A stretch of 59,530 nt of DNA from an uncultured Planctomycetaceae bacterium (lineage in GTDB: Bacteria > Planctomycetota > Planctomycetia > Planctomycetales > Planctomycetaceae). Of the stretch, positions 14,980 through 22,834 are shown piece after piece. Position 1 is the stretch's first letter. Every line of letters begins with the position of its first letter. The DNA lies in contig CALFSX010000258.1 of assembly GCA_937916515.1 (NCBI GenBank), forward strand, positions 1 to 59,530, written 5' to 3'. The notes under the pieces are model-generated. The model was not told the DNA's origin. It did not search any database and saw only the letters and a program-made list of their open reading frames with translations. The position numbers were made by a program, and so were the translations under genes.

Positions 14980-16412
14980 TCCTCATTTTCTCGATTTCCC
15001 GTTGGAATAAAGTCGCCGTTACGCCCCATGAGTGTATGTAGAGCTGCGGTTATTTCGGTTACCGATTCATTGTGAGTCGCCGCCACATTCACGTTTTCAC
15101 CAGGATCTGTGGCGTAGTCATACAGCATCTGAGAAGTTCGTTTTCCATTCTTGTTAGTGTATTCAGTGAAGCGAAAATCATCAGTTCGGATCGTGTCACC
15201 GTTTTGAAAGCGACCGACCGCTGCCGACTTCCATACGGCGTTTCGATCCTTCATCAGCGTGACGAGGCTGTCGCCCTGCAAGTGTTTGGGCAACGGCAGC
15301 CCCGTTAGTTCGCAGAGCGTCGGATACAAATCAATGGACTCTACAAGCTTCGATCTTCTTTGCCCGCCGTCGATGCCCGGAGCCCTCACAATTAACGGGA
15401 TCTGCATTGAAGTTTCGTAACACGAATGCTTACACCACAGCGTGTGTTCGCCGAGGTTCCAGCCGTGGTCGCCCCACAACACGACAACAGTGTTTTCGGA
15501 CAGTTCCAGACGGTCGAGTTCGCTGAGCAGTTTGCCAATCAGGGCATCCGTGTAACTGACGCAAGCGTAATAGCCGTGGATAAGGTTGCGTGCGGCTTCA
15601 TTTGAAACCGGTCCCTTCGGTGGAATCCCGGCGTAGGAACGCAACTCGCCCGAGGTGTGAATCGATTCCTTCGGAGCATCCTTGGGTACGTGGTAGCTGT
15701 CAGGGAGCCGTATGTTCTCGTGACTGTATAAGTCCCAGTATTTTTTGGGAGCAATGAAGGGAAGATGCGGCTTAAGAAAACCAACGGCCAACAAGAATGG
15801 CTCGTCCTTTTCCTTCAGTCTCTTGAGATCAATGATGGCACGTTCAGCAATCACACCATCAGCGTATGCGTCGTCTGCCACGTCCGCCGATTCCCATGCT
15901 GGACCACGCTTGCGGCTTCCCAGCTTCTGACGCTTCTCGTGCAGTTCATTATTTTCCGGTCGGCGATACCACGGGATTCCACTCGGTCTCCATACTGGTT
16001 CCGACCAACCTTCCGCATTGTCTCTGGCGTTGTGGAATACTTTTCCGAGTGAGGCCGTATTGTAGCCGTTCTTTTTGAAATGGGTGTTCAAGGTCGTGAT
16101 GCCCGGAGCGTCCTTCTCTGCAATCGTCAAATAGCTGACGAATCGTTGTCGTGCAGGCCGAATGCCGGTCATCAGACTGGCTCGTGATGCTCCGCACGTC
16201 GGCACCATGCAATAAGCTCGCTCGAACAGCACGCCGGTTGTGGCCAGCCGGTCGATGTTTGGCGAATGAATGTGCTGCTTGCCGTAACATCCGAGTTCGG
16301 GACGCAGATCATCGACAGCGATGAACAGCACATTCTGGCGATCAGCGGCACTTGTCAAGTTCATCGCCGCCAGGATCGCAAACACGACAAACATCATTCG
16401 GGTCATTTTCAT
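14976..16412 (-). CDS. Secreted sulfatase, iduronate-2-sulfatase-like
   Basis: The 478-residue protein has a signal peptide (cleavage near LTSA-ADR, about residue 23) and the alkaline-phosphatase-like fold of type I sulfatases. The metal site starts with VDDLRPELGCYG (Asp34-35). Cys73 in CGASRASLMTGIRP is in the C-x-A-S-R maturation motif and would be converted to formylglycine by an anaerobic or FGE-type enzyme elsewhere. HPxP-type FLKPHLPFIAP and the C-terminal WGDHGWNLGEHTLWCKHSCYE complete the metal ligands. The sequence type is closest to iduronate-2-sulfatases, so a sulfated polysaccharide is the likely substrate. It heads an operon and is divergent from the beta-helix gene at 16597 across 184 bases that must hold both promoters. 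Confidence 0.95.
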   Translation of the reverse strand: MKMTRMMFVVFAILAAMNLTSAADRQNVLFIAVDDLRPELGCYGKQHIHSPNIDRLATTGVLFERAYCMVPTCGASRASLMTGIRPARQRFVSYLTIAEKDAPGITTLNTHFKKNGYNTASLGKVFHNARDNAEGWSEPVWRPSGIPWYRRPENNELHEKRQKLGSRKRGPAWESADVADDAYADGVIAERAIIDLKRLKEKDEPFLLAVGFLKPHLPFIAPKKYWDLYSHENIRLPDSYHVPKDAPKESIHTSGELRSYAGIPPKGPVSNEAARNLIHGYYACVSYTDALIGKLLSELDRLELSENTVVVLWGDHGWNLGEHTLWCKHSCYETSMQIPLIVRAPGIDGGQRRSKLVESIDLYPTLCELTGLPLPKHLQGDSLVTLMKDRNAVWKSAAVGRFQNGDTIRTDDFRFTEYTNKNGKRTSQMLYDYATDPGENVNVAATHNESVTEITAALHTLMGRNGDFIPTGNRENEE

Positions 16413-16596
16413 CTGTCTTTCCGTTGTTCCCTGGTTTCAGCTTGACTCGCTTTGCCTTCAGCGGCCGTTGACCGCTCACTCGACATCCTGCGTCGATCGT
16501 GCTTGAATGATAACTAAAGAAGCGACACCCGCCATGTGTCTATTGTGATCAACAGCTCATGGGATCAACGTTACTGGTAATTGCTGGAGGCAATCA

Positions 16597-17772
16597 ATGA
16601 AGACATGGCATCCTGAGCGAATCCTGCTTGCTGGCTCGATGATTCTGTTGCTCAATCAACCGGCTTCGTCGCAAACCGTCACGGCAAACACCCGTGGCGA
16701 GATTGTGAAAGCCGTCGAACAGGCACAGCCGGGCACGACGATCCTGATTGCACCGGGCACGTACGAGGGGGGCCTTCATTTCAACGGACTTCAGGGCGAA
16801 GAAGGCAAGCCGATCATTCTGGCGGCACTGGATAGGAAAAACCCGCCTGCCTTCAAAGGACGCAACTCTTGCTTTCACCTCACTGATCCGGCTTTTGTCG
16901 AATTGCACGACCTTATCCTCACAGATGCGGTTGGCAACGGCCTCAACATCGACGATGGCGGGACATACGACAGTCCCGCACATCATATCGTTTTGCGTGG
17001 TCTGACGATCCGGGACGTTGGCCCCGACGGCAATCACGACGGAATCAAACTGTCTGGATTGGACGACTTCCGTGTGGAAAACTGCACCATCGAACGCTGG
17101 GGGAGTAGCGGATCGGGAATTGACATGGTTGGATGTCATGATGGGAAAGTCTCCGGCTGCACGTTCCGCCATCGCGGTGACACTGACGGGAGTGGCGTGC
17201 AGACCAAGGGCGGCAGCAAAGACATAGTTATCCAGCGATGCCGCTTCGAGAACGCTGGTGGTCGAAGCATCAACATTGGAGGCAGTACCGGACTTGCGTA
17301 CTTCCGTCCGAAGGTCGATGGCTACGAGGCCAGGAATATCACGGTTGAAGACTGCACGTTTGTCGGCTCTTCAGCCCCGATCTGTTTCGTCGGTGTCGAT
17401 GGTGCTACCGTCAAGTACAATGTGTTCTACCGGCCGGAGCGGTACGCTGTGCGGATACTGCAAGAGTCACGAGGTAGCCAGTTCATTCCGTGTCGAAACG
17501 GAGTCTTCAGCAACAATGTGATTGCGTTTCGTTCAGACGAGATCCGAGGAGCATCCAATGTCGGTAGTGGAACCAACTCCGATAGTTTTGAGTTCATCAG
17601 CAATCATTGGTTCTGCATCGACCAGCCAGAAAGAAGTAACCGGCTATCGTTGTCAGTGAAAGAGACGGGTGGGATATACGGAGTCGATCCGAAGTTCGTA
17701 GATGCGGCCAAGGGCGATTTGCGATTGCAAGAGACAAGTCTGGTTCGAGACGCTGGTGTACGTCCCAGATGA
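16597..17772 (+). CDS. Secreted right-handed beta-helix protein (lyase-like)
   Basis: The 391-residue protein has a signal peptide (cleavage after PASSQ, about residue 26) and the start of many pectate- or chondroitinase-B-like proteins: EIVKAVEQAQPGTTILIAPGTYEG. Parallel beta-helix coils follow (NGLNIDDGG, HIVLRGLTIRDVG, DGIKLSGLDDFRVENC, SGVQTKGGSKDIVIQRC, ARNITVEDC). It probably binds or cleaves a polysaccharide outside the cell. Placed divergently from the sulfatase, the pair suggests stepwise attack on a sulfated glycan. No family-specific catalytic residues can be assigned by eye. Confidence 0.85.
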   Translation: MKTWHPERILLAGSMILLLNQPASSQTVTANTRGEIVKAVEQAQPGTTILIAPGTYEGGLHFNGLQGEEGKPIILAALDRKNPPAFKGRNSCFHLTDPAFVELHDLILTDAVGNGLNIDDGGTYDSPAHHIVLRGLTIRDVGPDGNHDGIKLSGLDDFRVENCTIERWGSSGSGIDMVGCHDGKVSGCTFRHRGDTDGSGVQTKGGSKDIVIQRCRFENAGGRSINIGGSTGLAYFRPKVDGYEARNITVEDCTFVGSSAPICFVGVDGATVKYNVFYRPERYAVRILQESRGSQFIPCRNGVFSNNVIAFRSDEIRGASNVGSGTNSDSFEFISNHWFCIDQPERSNRLSLSVKETGGIYGVDPKFVDAAKGDLRLQETSLVRDAGVRPR

Positions 17773-18273
17773 AAGCGGCGAACGAGTCATCCTGGATGCG
17801 AGAGGTGAGCGAACCGTGCGAACATTAGATGAAGGTCGTTCATTGGGCTCAGGTTCTAAACGCCATCGAATTCACGGAACCTACAGCTCATACCTGAACG
17901 CCTGTGCACGTATCAATCTGCTACCGTGGACGTGAGCAACACCCTGAGCAATGGGTAATTTGCTCGCCGCAGCCAGCAAGTCTGAACACTCAGCAATCAG
18001 TGTCCGAATCTGCTGCCATTGTGCACCGCTTCTAAGCCGTCGGCACTCCACGCTCGAGGGGCAATCATGAACAGTTTTGCCGTCAACGCTGCAGATTCGC
18101 TTATTCCGAATGACCCGTTCCATCGCTAAACAAGACACCCTCGTTCTGCTAACACTGAAAGAGAACCCTAGTTTCCCAATCTGCCCGATCAGAAGCGTCG
18201 ATAACTCTGACTGTTGCCGACCCACAACACCCCGCCCGGCTGATTTCCCACCTGCTTCACAAGGAATTTCCCC
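17773..18273 (+). other. Intergenic region, no supported gene
   Basis: A 115-codon minus-strand frame (17881-18225) and a 20-codon plus frame at 18067 exist, but neither resembles a known protein nor has a convincing start. AAGGA at about 18260 serves the next gene. I see nothing else. Confidence 0.5.
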
Positions 18274-18939
18274 ATGAATATCTTGCTCCCCCTGATCATT
18301 GTTAGTGCTGGATTCTTCAACAACGCTGAAACTCCAGAATTGGTGCCGACCACAGATTCGATTGTTGTCGAACCCGAAGCTGCTGTCGAAGTCAATGAAC
18401 CAGAAGCTGTGGAATCAGAAGCTGTGGAACTGGAAGTTATAGAGCCGGAAGTTGCCGTTTCAGAAGTTGCTCAGCCAGAAGTTGCTGAACCAGTCGCTGT
18501 AGCACTTGATGCAGAAGAGCCAGAAGCTGTCGAATCTGAAGTTGCTCAGCCAGCAGCTGTAGCACTGGATGCAGACGAGTCAGAAGTCGTAGAACTGGAA
18601 GCTGTAGAGCCGGAAGTTGCCGTTTCAGAAGTTGCTGAGCCAGAGGTTGTAGAACCAGCAGTGGTTGCAGAAGAGTTAGAAGTTGTCAAATCTGAAGCTG
18701 TCCAGCCGGAAACCATCGTTTCAGAGTTTGCCGAACCCGAAGTTGCTGAATTGGAAGTTGTAGAACCAGCAGTTGACCAGTCAGAAGTTGTCGAATCTGA
18801 AGCTGTTGTTTCACAATCTGACGCGTCTAACCATGAGGGAATCGGGGATGTCGACGAGGCGTGGTCTCACCTTTCTCCAAGCACTCGAGCGGCCATTCTG
18901 ATGCTCGTTGAAGCAGACCAGATGACACGTATTGAGTAG
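18274..18939 (+). CDS. Pentapeptide-repeat Glu/Val/Ala-rich secreted or surface protein
   Basis: The 221-residue protein has a short hydrophobic N-terminus (MNILLPLIIVSAGFF) that could be a signal or anchor, a linker, then residues 44-180 made of about 27 pentapeptides of the form E-[AV]-[AV]-x-[PSL] (EAVES, EVIEP, EVAVS, EVAQP and so on), and a C-terminal helical tail DEAWSHLSPSTRAAILMLVEA. It is extremely acidic. The repeat lacks aromatic residues and should be extended or disordered. The tail resembles the small protein at 4130-4234. A good AAGGA precedes the ATG. Function not recognised; a low-complexity spacer presenting the tail is one guess. Confidence 0.75.
   Translation: MNILLPLIIVSAGFFNNAETPELVPTTDSIVVEPEAAVEVNEPEAVESEAVELEVIEPEVAVSEVAQPEVAEPVAVALDAEEPEAVESEVAQPAAVALDADESEVVELEAVEPEVAVSEVAEPEVVEPAVVAEELEVVKSEAVQPETIVSEFAEPEVAELEVVEPAVDQSEVVESEAVVSQSDASNHEGIGDVDEAWSHLSPSTRAAILMLVEADQMTRIE
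18403..18813 (+). repeat. 15-bp minisatellite, about 27 degenerate units
   Basis: Each 15-bp unit encodes one pentapeptide. Longer blocks recur as well: EVAVSEVAQPEVAEP and EVAVSEVAEPEVVEP sit about 27 units-of-residue blocks apart within the array, which suggests growth by slippage or unequal crossing-over. Confidence 0.85.
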
Positions 18940-18995
18940 TCAATCCTGCCAAGTCCGTTTTTGTCTGCGGTAAGTGCGGAAGAACGTCACGTGTG

Positions 18996-19028
18996 GCGGA
19001 TGTGGCTGTGGGGAAGAGCCACATCCGC
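18996..19028 (+). terminator. 12-bp perfect hairpin after repeat gene
   Basis: GCGGATGTGGCT (18996-19007) pairs fully with AGCCACATCCGC (19017-19028) over a nine-base loop, 57 bases after the repeat gene's stop. No T-tract follows, so termination is uncertain. The rest of 18940-19415 holds two repeat copies and a 122-codon plus frame (19170-19538) that overlaps the recombinase gene and is not supported. Confidence 0.45.
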
Positions 19029-19095
19029 TGTGCTCTCGGGGAATGCCCAACTGCGGTGGATTTGTCACCTGTAGAAGCGAGCACCGCAGGGCGTC

Positions 19096-19113
19096 TTAAA
19101 ATCCGGATTTGAA
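19096..19113. repeat. 18-bp repeat with 12-bp palindrome (copy 2)
   Basis: Identical to 4316-4333, including the palindrome AAATCCGGATTT. It lies 300 bases downstream of the recombinase stop. A CTCGAA/TTCGAG inverted pair follows at about 19130-19155. Confidence 0.7.
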
Positions 19114-19158
19114 GATACACATTGTCTGTCTCGAATTTTAAATGCTGATTTCGAGGTG

Positions 19159-19172
19159 GCCTGACGGATGTG
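19159..19172 (+). repeat. 14-bp word shared with 11182-11195
   Basis: GCCTGACGGATGTG recurs exactly. It is short, but its other copy lies inside the cluster of repeats at the end of the CPXCG gene. Confidence 0.45.
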
Positions 19173-19415
19173 ATGCGGCAGTTGGGGCCAGCGTGGCAGG
19201 CGAAAACCCAGAACAAGATCGGTTTGTGCCACGTGGTATCCATGAGCGTCGCCCATCACGACTTCATCGACGTGTCGGACTTTCCCGATAGCTGGCATGA
19301 CCTGACACTGATCGTTGAAGTTGAAGCAAAGGCCAAGGAGTTCGCAGTTTTGGTGCGGCTGACTGCTGCACCACTTTTGCAAAGTTCACATCGGTGGTCT
19401 GCAGCAGGTGGGGAA

Positions 19416-20930
19416 CTACTTGATTCCATATTGGCTTCCGAGCCAGACGATTGCTTGGTTCAGAATTTCTTGTGGAGCTTGAGTGTAGTGCCGCTCCTCC
19501 ATCGTTGCGGGGGCGTGACCAAGGAACAACCCCTCTAAGCCACGAAAGTCGTTGTTCGACTTCAGGAGACTCGCGGAAGTTTTGCGAAGGTATTTTAACG
19601 GCTTGTCGATTTTTACCCTGCGTTTGAGGCGACTGTAAGCACTGGCGATGTTGTCGGTCTTGGATAGCTTTCCGTCACTGCTGGTGACTTCAAATTTTAG
19701 TGGCCCGCCATCTTTGTTGACGAGCACGGTTCGTGAGCCAACAGACCGCTCTTCCTTGAGTAGACGCAATGTTTCATCCCAAAGTTGGTAGGTGACTGTT
19801 GGCACTCGCTTGTGCTGCGTAGTTTTTGACCGCTTACGAGTGATTGTGCCCGCATTTATATCGAATTCGGTGTGTAACAGGTCACTGATGTCCTTTTGCA
19901 TTGAGCCGGTATTCAGCATCAATAACAGATACAGTTTCGTTCTTTCTGTTGCCTCCTCCAGCAATTTTTTCACTTCATCAATTGTGAAAACTTCCGGAGC
20001 GGTCAGTTTTTTTGCTATCTGAAGATCATTGCTTCCCGGACCTAAAACTCGGGGAAGTTCTTCGATTGCTTCGTTTCGCCACAGCCACCGCACAAATGAC
20101 TTCACGTTGCTTATTCGATCCCGGGCGTAATCCGCTGACAGTTTTCCGCTTGAAACAGCATTTAGAAGCTCGGAGTGATAGTCGGTCAGTGTCTTGCTGG
20201 TAATAGAGACCACAGAGAAATCCGCCCCAAGCCAATCTCGAAAGTGGCAGGAATGGATGCGGATCGGTTCATACCGACCCGCCGTGAGCTTTCCAGCCAT
20301 GACCTTGGCGTGCTTTGTTGTAAGGAACGAACTGATATTCGCCTCCAAGGAATCTGGGGCGTTTCGCTGCTTCATGCCTTGGAGATCAAGGCGGTCTTTC
20401 CAGATTTCGCGTTCAATCCGATTGGACGTGCCGTCCATAGAAGACATATCCAACTTCGACGGGTCGATCACTAAGGCGTTCGGCTGTTCTGAGGGAGTGT
20501 GCTGCGGAATCCTTGCCGCTACCGCCGCAAGGATCTGTTTGGGGATGCCCAACCGTTCCATAAACGAATCTGCTGGAGACAATGGACTTGGCTTAGAGCG
20601 GTTGGCCCGCTTTTCGAGTTCCCGGATTTTCTGTCGAGATTGGGATGCAAGTTCCCCGTTCCCATTTTCAACAGCCCACGCCAGGGCGAGTCTCCATTCC
20701 TTGAGTGCCGCCAAGTAGTCAGCGTGATGCGGTTTCGGCTTCAGAGCCTGTTCTGCATCTACTTGCTTCTTGAACTCCTCGAATGCTTCAGCGGCTAACT
20801 GATACGCCTCCTGATCCGATTTGCCTCGACCGCCAGGAGCTTGGAAGACACGATTTTTATATTTCTTTCGCCATCGCCCGCTGCGATTGCCAGTTCCGTC
20901 CTGCCATGTCATTTCTCGTTTGCGTGGCAT
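19416..20930 (-). CDS. Tyrosine recombinase (integrase)
   Basis: The 504-residue protein has a basic N-terminal arm-binding region (RWRKKYKNRVFQAPGGRG), a SAM-like core-binding domain (about residues 205-300, ...DYHSELLNAV...RISNVKSFVRWLW) and a catalytic domain. Visible catalytic elements are the beta-hairpin Lys (RKRSKT), Arg II in YLRKTSASLL, LGHAPATM and the nucleophile in ERHYTQ (about residue 480). The Arg I position reads LNTGSMQKDISDL, with no Arg after TG; I recall this in planctomycete integrases. It sits next to a tRNA-Pro 3' fragment, with its promoter side toward it, and is the likely agent of integration there. Confidence 0.92.
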   Translation of the reverse strand: MPRKREMTWQDGTGNRSGRWRKKYKNRVFQAPGGRGKSDQEAYQLAAEAFEEFKKQVDAEQALKPKPHHADYLAALKEWRLALAWAVENGNGELASQSRQKIRELEKRANRSKPSPLSPADSFMERLGIPKQILAAVAARIPQHTPSEQPNALVIDPSKLDMSSMDGTSNRIEREIWKDRLDLQGMKQRNAPDSLEANISSFLTTKHAKVMAGKLTAGRYEPIRIHSCHFRDWLGADFSVVSITSKTLTDYHSELLNAVSSGKLSADYARDRISNVKSFVRWLWRNEAIEELPRVLGPGSNDLQIAKKLTAPEVFTIDEVKKLLEEATERTKLYLLLMLNTGSMQKDISDLLHTEFDINAGTITRKRSKTTQHKRVPTVTYQLWDETLRLLKEERSVGSRTVLVNKDGGPLKFEVTSSDGKLSKTDNIASAYSRLKRRVKIDKPLKYLRKTSASLLKSNNDFRGLEGLFLGHAPATMEERHYTQAPQEILNQAIVWLGSQYGIK

Positions 20931-20961
20931 GAAATTCCACTGTGTTAGTTTCCCAGTAATC

Positions 20962-21029
20962 CGGTGATACCCTCGGTGATACCTTCGGTGATACCTTTTT
21001 TACGCAATCGGGAGCACGAAAGGTATCAC
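20962..21029. promoter_or_regulatory. Three direct and one inverted repeat before the integrase gene
   Basis: CGGTGATACC occurs at 20962, 20974 and 20986, every 12 bases, and an inverted copy follows: GTGATACCTTT (20989-20999) pairs fully with AAAGGTATCAC (21019-21029). This lies between the integrase start and the tRNA fragment, the place for arm-type recombinase sites or for a repressor/excisionase that controls the integrase. Confidence 0.7.
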
Positions 21030-21074
21030 GGTGTCATGAAAACACTGGTAAAATGCCGATTTTTGGGTATGCCG

Positions 21075-21121
21075 CTGCGTTTGGGACGCAGAAGTCGCAT
21101 GTTCGAATCATGTCGCCCCGA
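21075..21121 (+). tRNA. tRNA-Pro(TGG) 3' fragment, probable attachment site
   Basis: The sequence folds as the 3' part of a tRNA: anticodon stem CTGCG (21075-21079) and CGCAG (21087-21091), loop TTTGGGA with anticodon TGG at 21082-21084, variable loop, T-arm GCATG-TTCGAAT-CATGT (21097-21113) and acceptor strand CGCCCCG-A. The 5' acceptor strand CGGGGCG and D-arm are absent upstream, where integrase control repeats stand instead. This is the usual product of integration into the 3' half of a tRNA gene, the displaced end left beyond the element. Confidence 0.85.
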
Positions 21122-21128
21122 CTAAGAC

Positions 21129-21174
21129 AAAAAAACCGCTGGTGGATCTGTTTCAGAACCACCAGCGGTTTTTT
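21129..21174 (+). terminator. Intrinsic terminator after tRNA-Pro fragment
   Basis: A-tract, CCGCTGGTGG (21136-21145), a 13-base loop, CCACCAGCGG (21159-21168) and TTTTTT. It works in both directions by sequence. It was presumably the original terminator of the tRNA-Pro gene, supporting the view that the right flank is native chromosome. Confidence 0.88.
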
Positions 21175-21367
21175 CGTGCGCCCTGTTTTGTGCTGACTCA
21201 AGCCAGGGCTTTGTCCATCATTCTTTCGAGAAGTCCCTTGTTGTGGCGGCCATTGCGTTCAGGCGGTCGCCTGATGGCGACGCACCGAGTTCCTGTCAGG
21301 AAATTTCCCGAATCGGTTCCCCGGTTAGTTTCGTTACAGTTCAGGCGATCTGGAATTCTGAAACGCA

Positions 21368-21403
21368 GAACGGCCACAAATGGAAATCCACTCGTGGCCG
21401 TTC
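21368..21403 (-). terminator. 10-bp hairpin downstream of DUF1559 gene
   Basis: GAACGGCCAC (21368-21377) pairs with GTGGCCGTTC (21394-21403), 68 bases beyond the stop of the minus-strand DUF1559 gene. The T-tract is weak. Confidence 0.5.
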
Positions 21404-21470
21404 GGGCTTCTTCCTTGATTATTCAGGCTTCATTCTGGATCTACTGTGGCAGAATGTTCGCCAAAGTTAT

Positions 21471-22448
21471 CTAAAATTCACCGATAACGTTTCCGTCAGC
21501 TCTTTCGCCGAGATTGCGGAAGACGTTGTAGTCGATGTTTTGGCTGATGAAATGTGTTGATCCATCGCACAGCAAAAACTGTACGCCACCGACGTGCTGG
21601 CTGCTGAAGTGTACGATGTGATTTGTCGTGTTTGGAGTTCGCTGCATGGCAGGCATGCCCATCATGGGAGCCTGTCCGACATGGCCAAGAATCATGGACG
21701 CCGGGCCTTCTGTCATCATTGGCATGGATGACATTCCGGCCGGTCGAGTAAAACCGGGGATCGCTGCGTACCACGTGCTGTTGGCGGCAATGGGTGTCGC
21801 AGGAGAATTGAATTTGTGTTCATGCATGCGTTCTCCCACGCAGATCGTGGACGATGTTCCGTCTGTGATATCGCGAAATCGTGTCTTACTGTTGCGATAG
21901 AAGATTCCCGTGCCCTGCCCCGGATTCATGGTGACGTTGGCATAGCCCGCGATGCCCGGATAGTTGGATGACGGCAACGTCAATTGTGTTCCGCTGCCAT
22001 CCGTGACATTAAACGTTTGAGGAGCAGGGTCGGTTGGGCATAGAAACGCGTTTAACGTGATGGCTTGAATAATGGCAAGGTTCGTAGCCGCCGCAGCGTT
22101 CAGGTTTGTGTCGATGAGGTTTACGACATTTGACTGATCAATTTGTGGCAGAATGGCAACTGACCATGCATATCCCGGCCCGGTTTCTGCAGCCGCCATG
22201 GCGGTCGCGGCAATGTTGCGAGACGTATATCCCGGTGGGAAGGTGCCGAAAATGTCGTGATAGTTGTGCAGTGCCAGCCCGATCTGTTTCAGGTTGTTTT
22301 TGCACTGCGTTCTGCGAGCCGCTTCGCGGGCCTGTTGCACGGCGGGCAGAAGTAGTGCGATCAGAATTGCGATGATGGCAATCACCACCAATAATTCGAT
22401 AAGCGTAAATCCGGGTTTGCAGTTGCTTCGATTTGAGTTGTTTTTCAT
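21471..22448 (-). CDS. DUF1559 prepilin-like secreted protein
   Basis: The 325-residue protein has a type IV prepilin leader ([17 protein letters not shown], processing after Gly at about residue 13), the planctomycete extension [15 protein letters not shown] with Cys and [15 protein letters not shown], and the DUF1559 body with [17 protein letters not shown] and the C-terminal H-x9-DG motif ([13 protein letters not shown]). Such proteins occur in tens to hundreds of copies in planctomycetes and are exported by a type II/IV pilus-like machine; their role is not established. Single gene, with a promoter expected in 22449-22600. Confidence 0.95.
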   Translation of the reverse strand: MKNNSNRSNCKPGFTLIELLVVIAIIAILIALLLPAVQQAREAARRTQCKNNLKQIGLALHNYHDIFGTFPPGYTSRNIAATAMAAAETGPGYAWSVAILPQIDQSNVVNLIDTNLNAAAATNLAIIQAITLNAFLCPTDPAPQTFNVTDGSGTQLTLPSSNYPGIAGYANVTMNPGQGTGIFYRNSKTRFRDITDGTSSTICVGERMHEHKFNSPATPIAANSTWYAAIPGFTRPAGMSSMPMMTEGPASMILGHVGQAPMMGMPAMQRTPNTTNHIVHFSSQHVGGVQFLLCDGSTHFISQNIDYNVFRNLGERADGNVIGEF

Positions 22449-22834
22449 GACGTTGCTTTGAATGATTTTCGTTGCGCAATGAGGCCGTTCGAAGTGACTT
22501 CGGCGGCTGCTGCATCGCGGAGAAATATGGATAAGTTGCTATTGGAATTCAGACTGCTGTAAACCCGGCTGCAGCGAGTGAATCACTGCCTGGGAATCTA
22601 AGTCGAAGTTGTGTGAATGCTGATTAGCGTGACTGTTGGTGATCCGCATTTTACTGGCAAAGCTGCGGCTCGAGGTCACGCGCTCACAACACAGAATAAA
22701 CTGCTTTGTGGAGAGCGAGTTGAAACTGAGCATGAGCGCGCGAACACGAGTCGCACTCTTCCGTGCTGGGCGGCTGTTCACTCTGCGCTAATGTTGGTTC
22801 AGGTGCTGTTTGATGAACGAATCATCAAACGAAG
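22449..22834. other. Intergenic region, no supported gene
   Basis: It lies between two minus-strand genes and must hold the promoter of the DUF1559 gene and the 3' end of the Cys-rich gene transcript. I find no hairpin with a T-tract, repeat or ORF worth listing. Confidence 0.5.

Noticed and set aside
17881-18225. 115-codon minus-strand ORF in the 17.8-18.3 kb gap
   Set aside because: No homology, weak start, and a composition without coding character; kept only as a remark.
19170-19538. 122-codon plus-strand ORF next to the integrase
   Set aside because: It overlaps the end of the integrase gene by 120 bases, has no recognised family and no good ribosome site.
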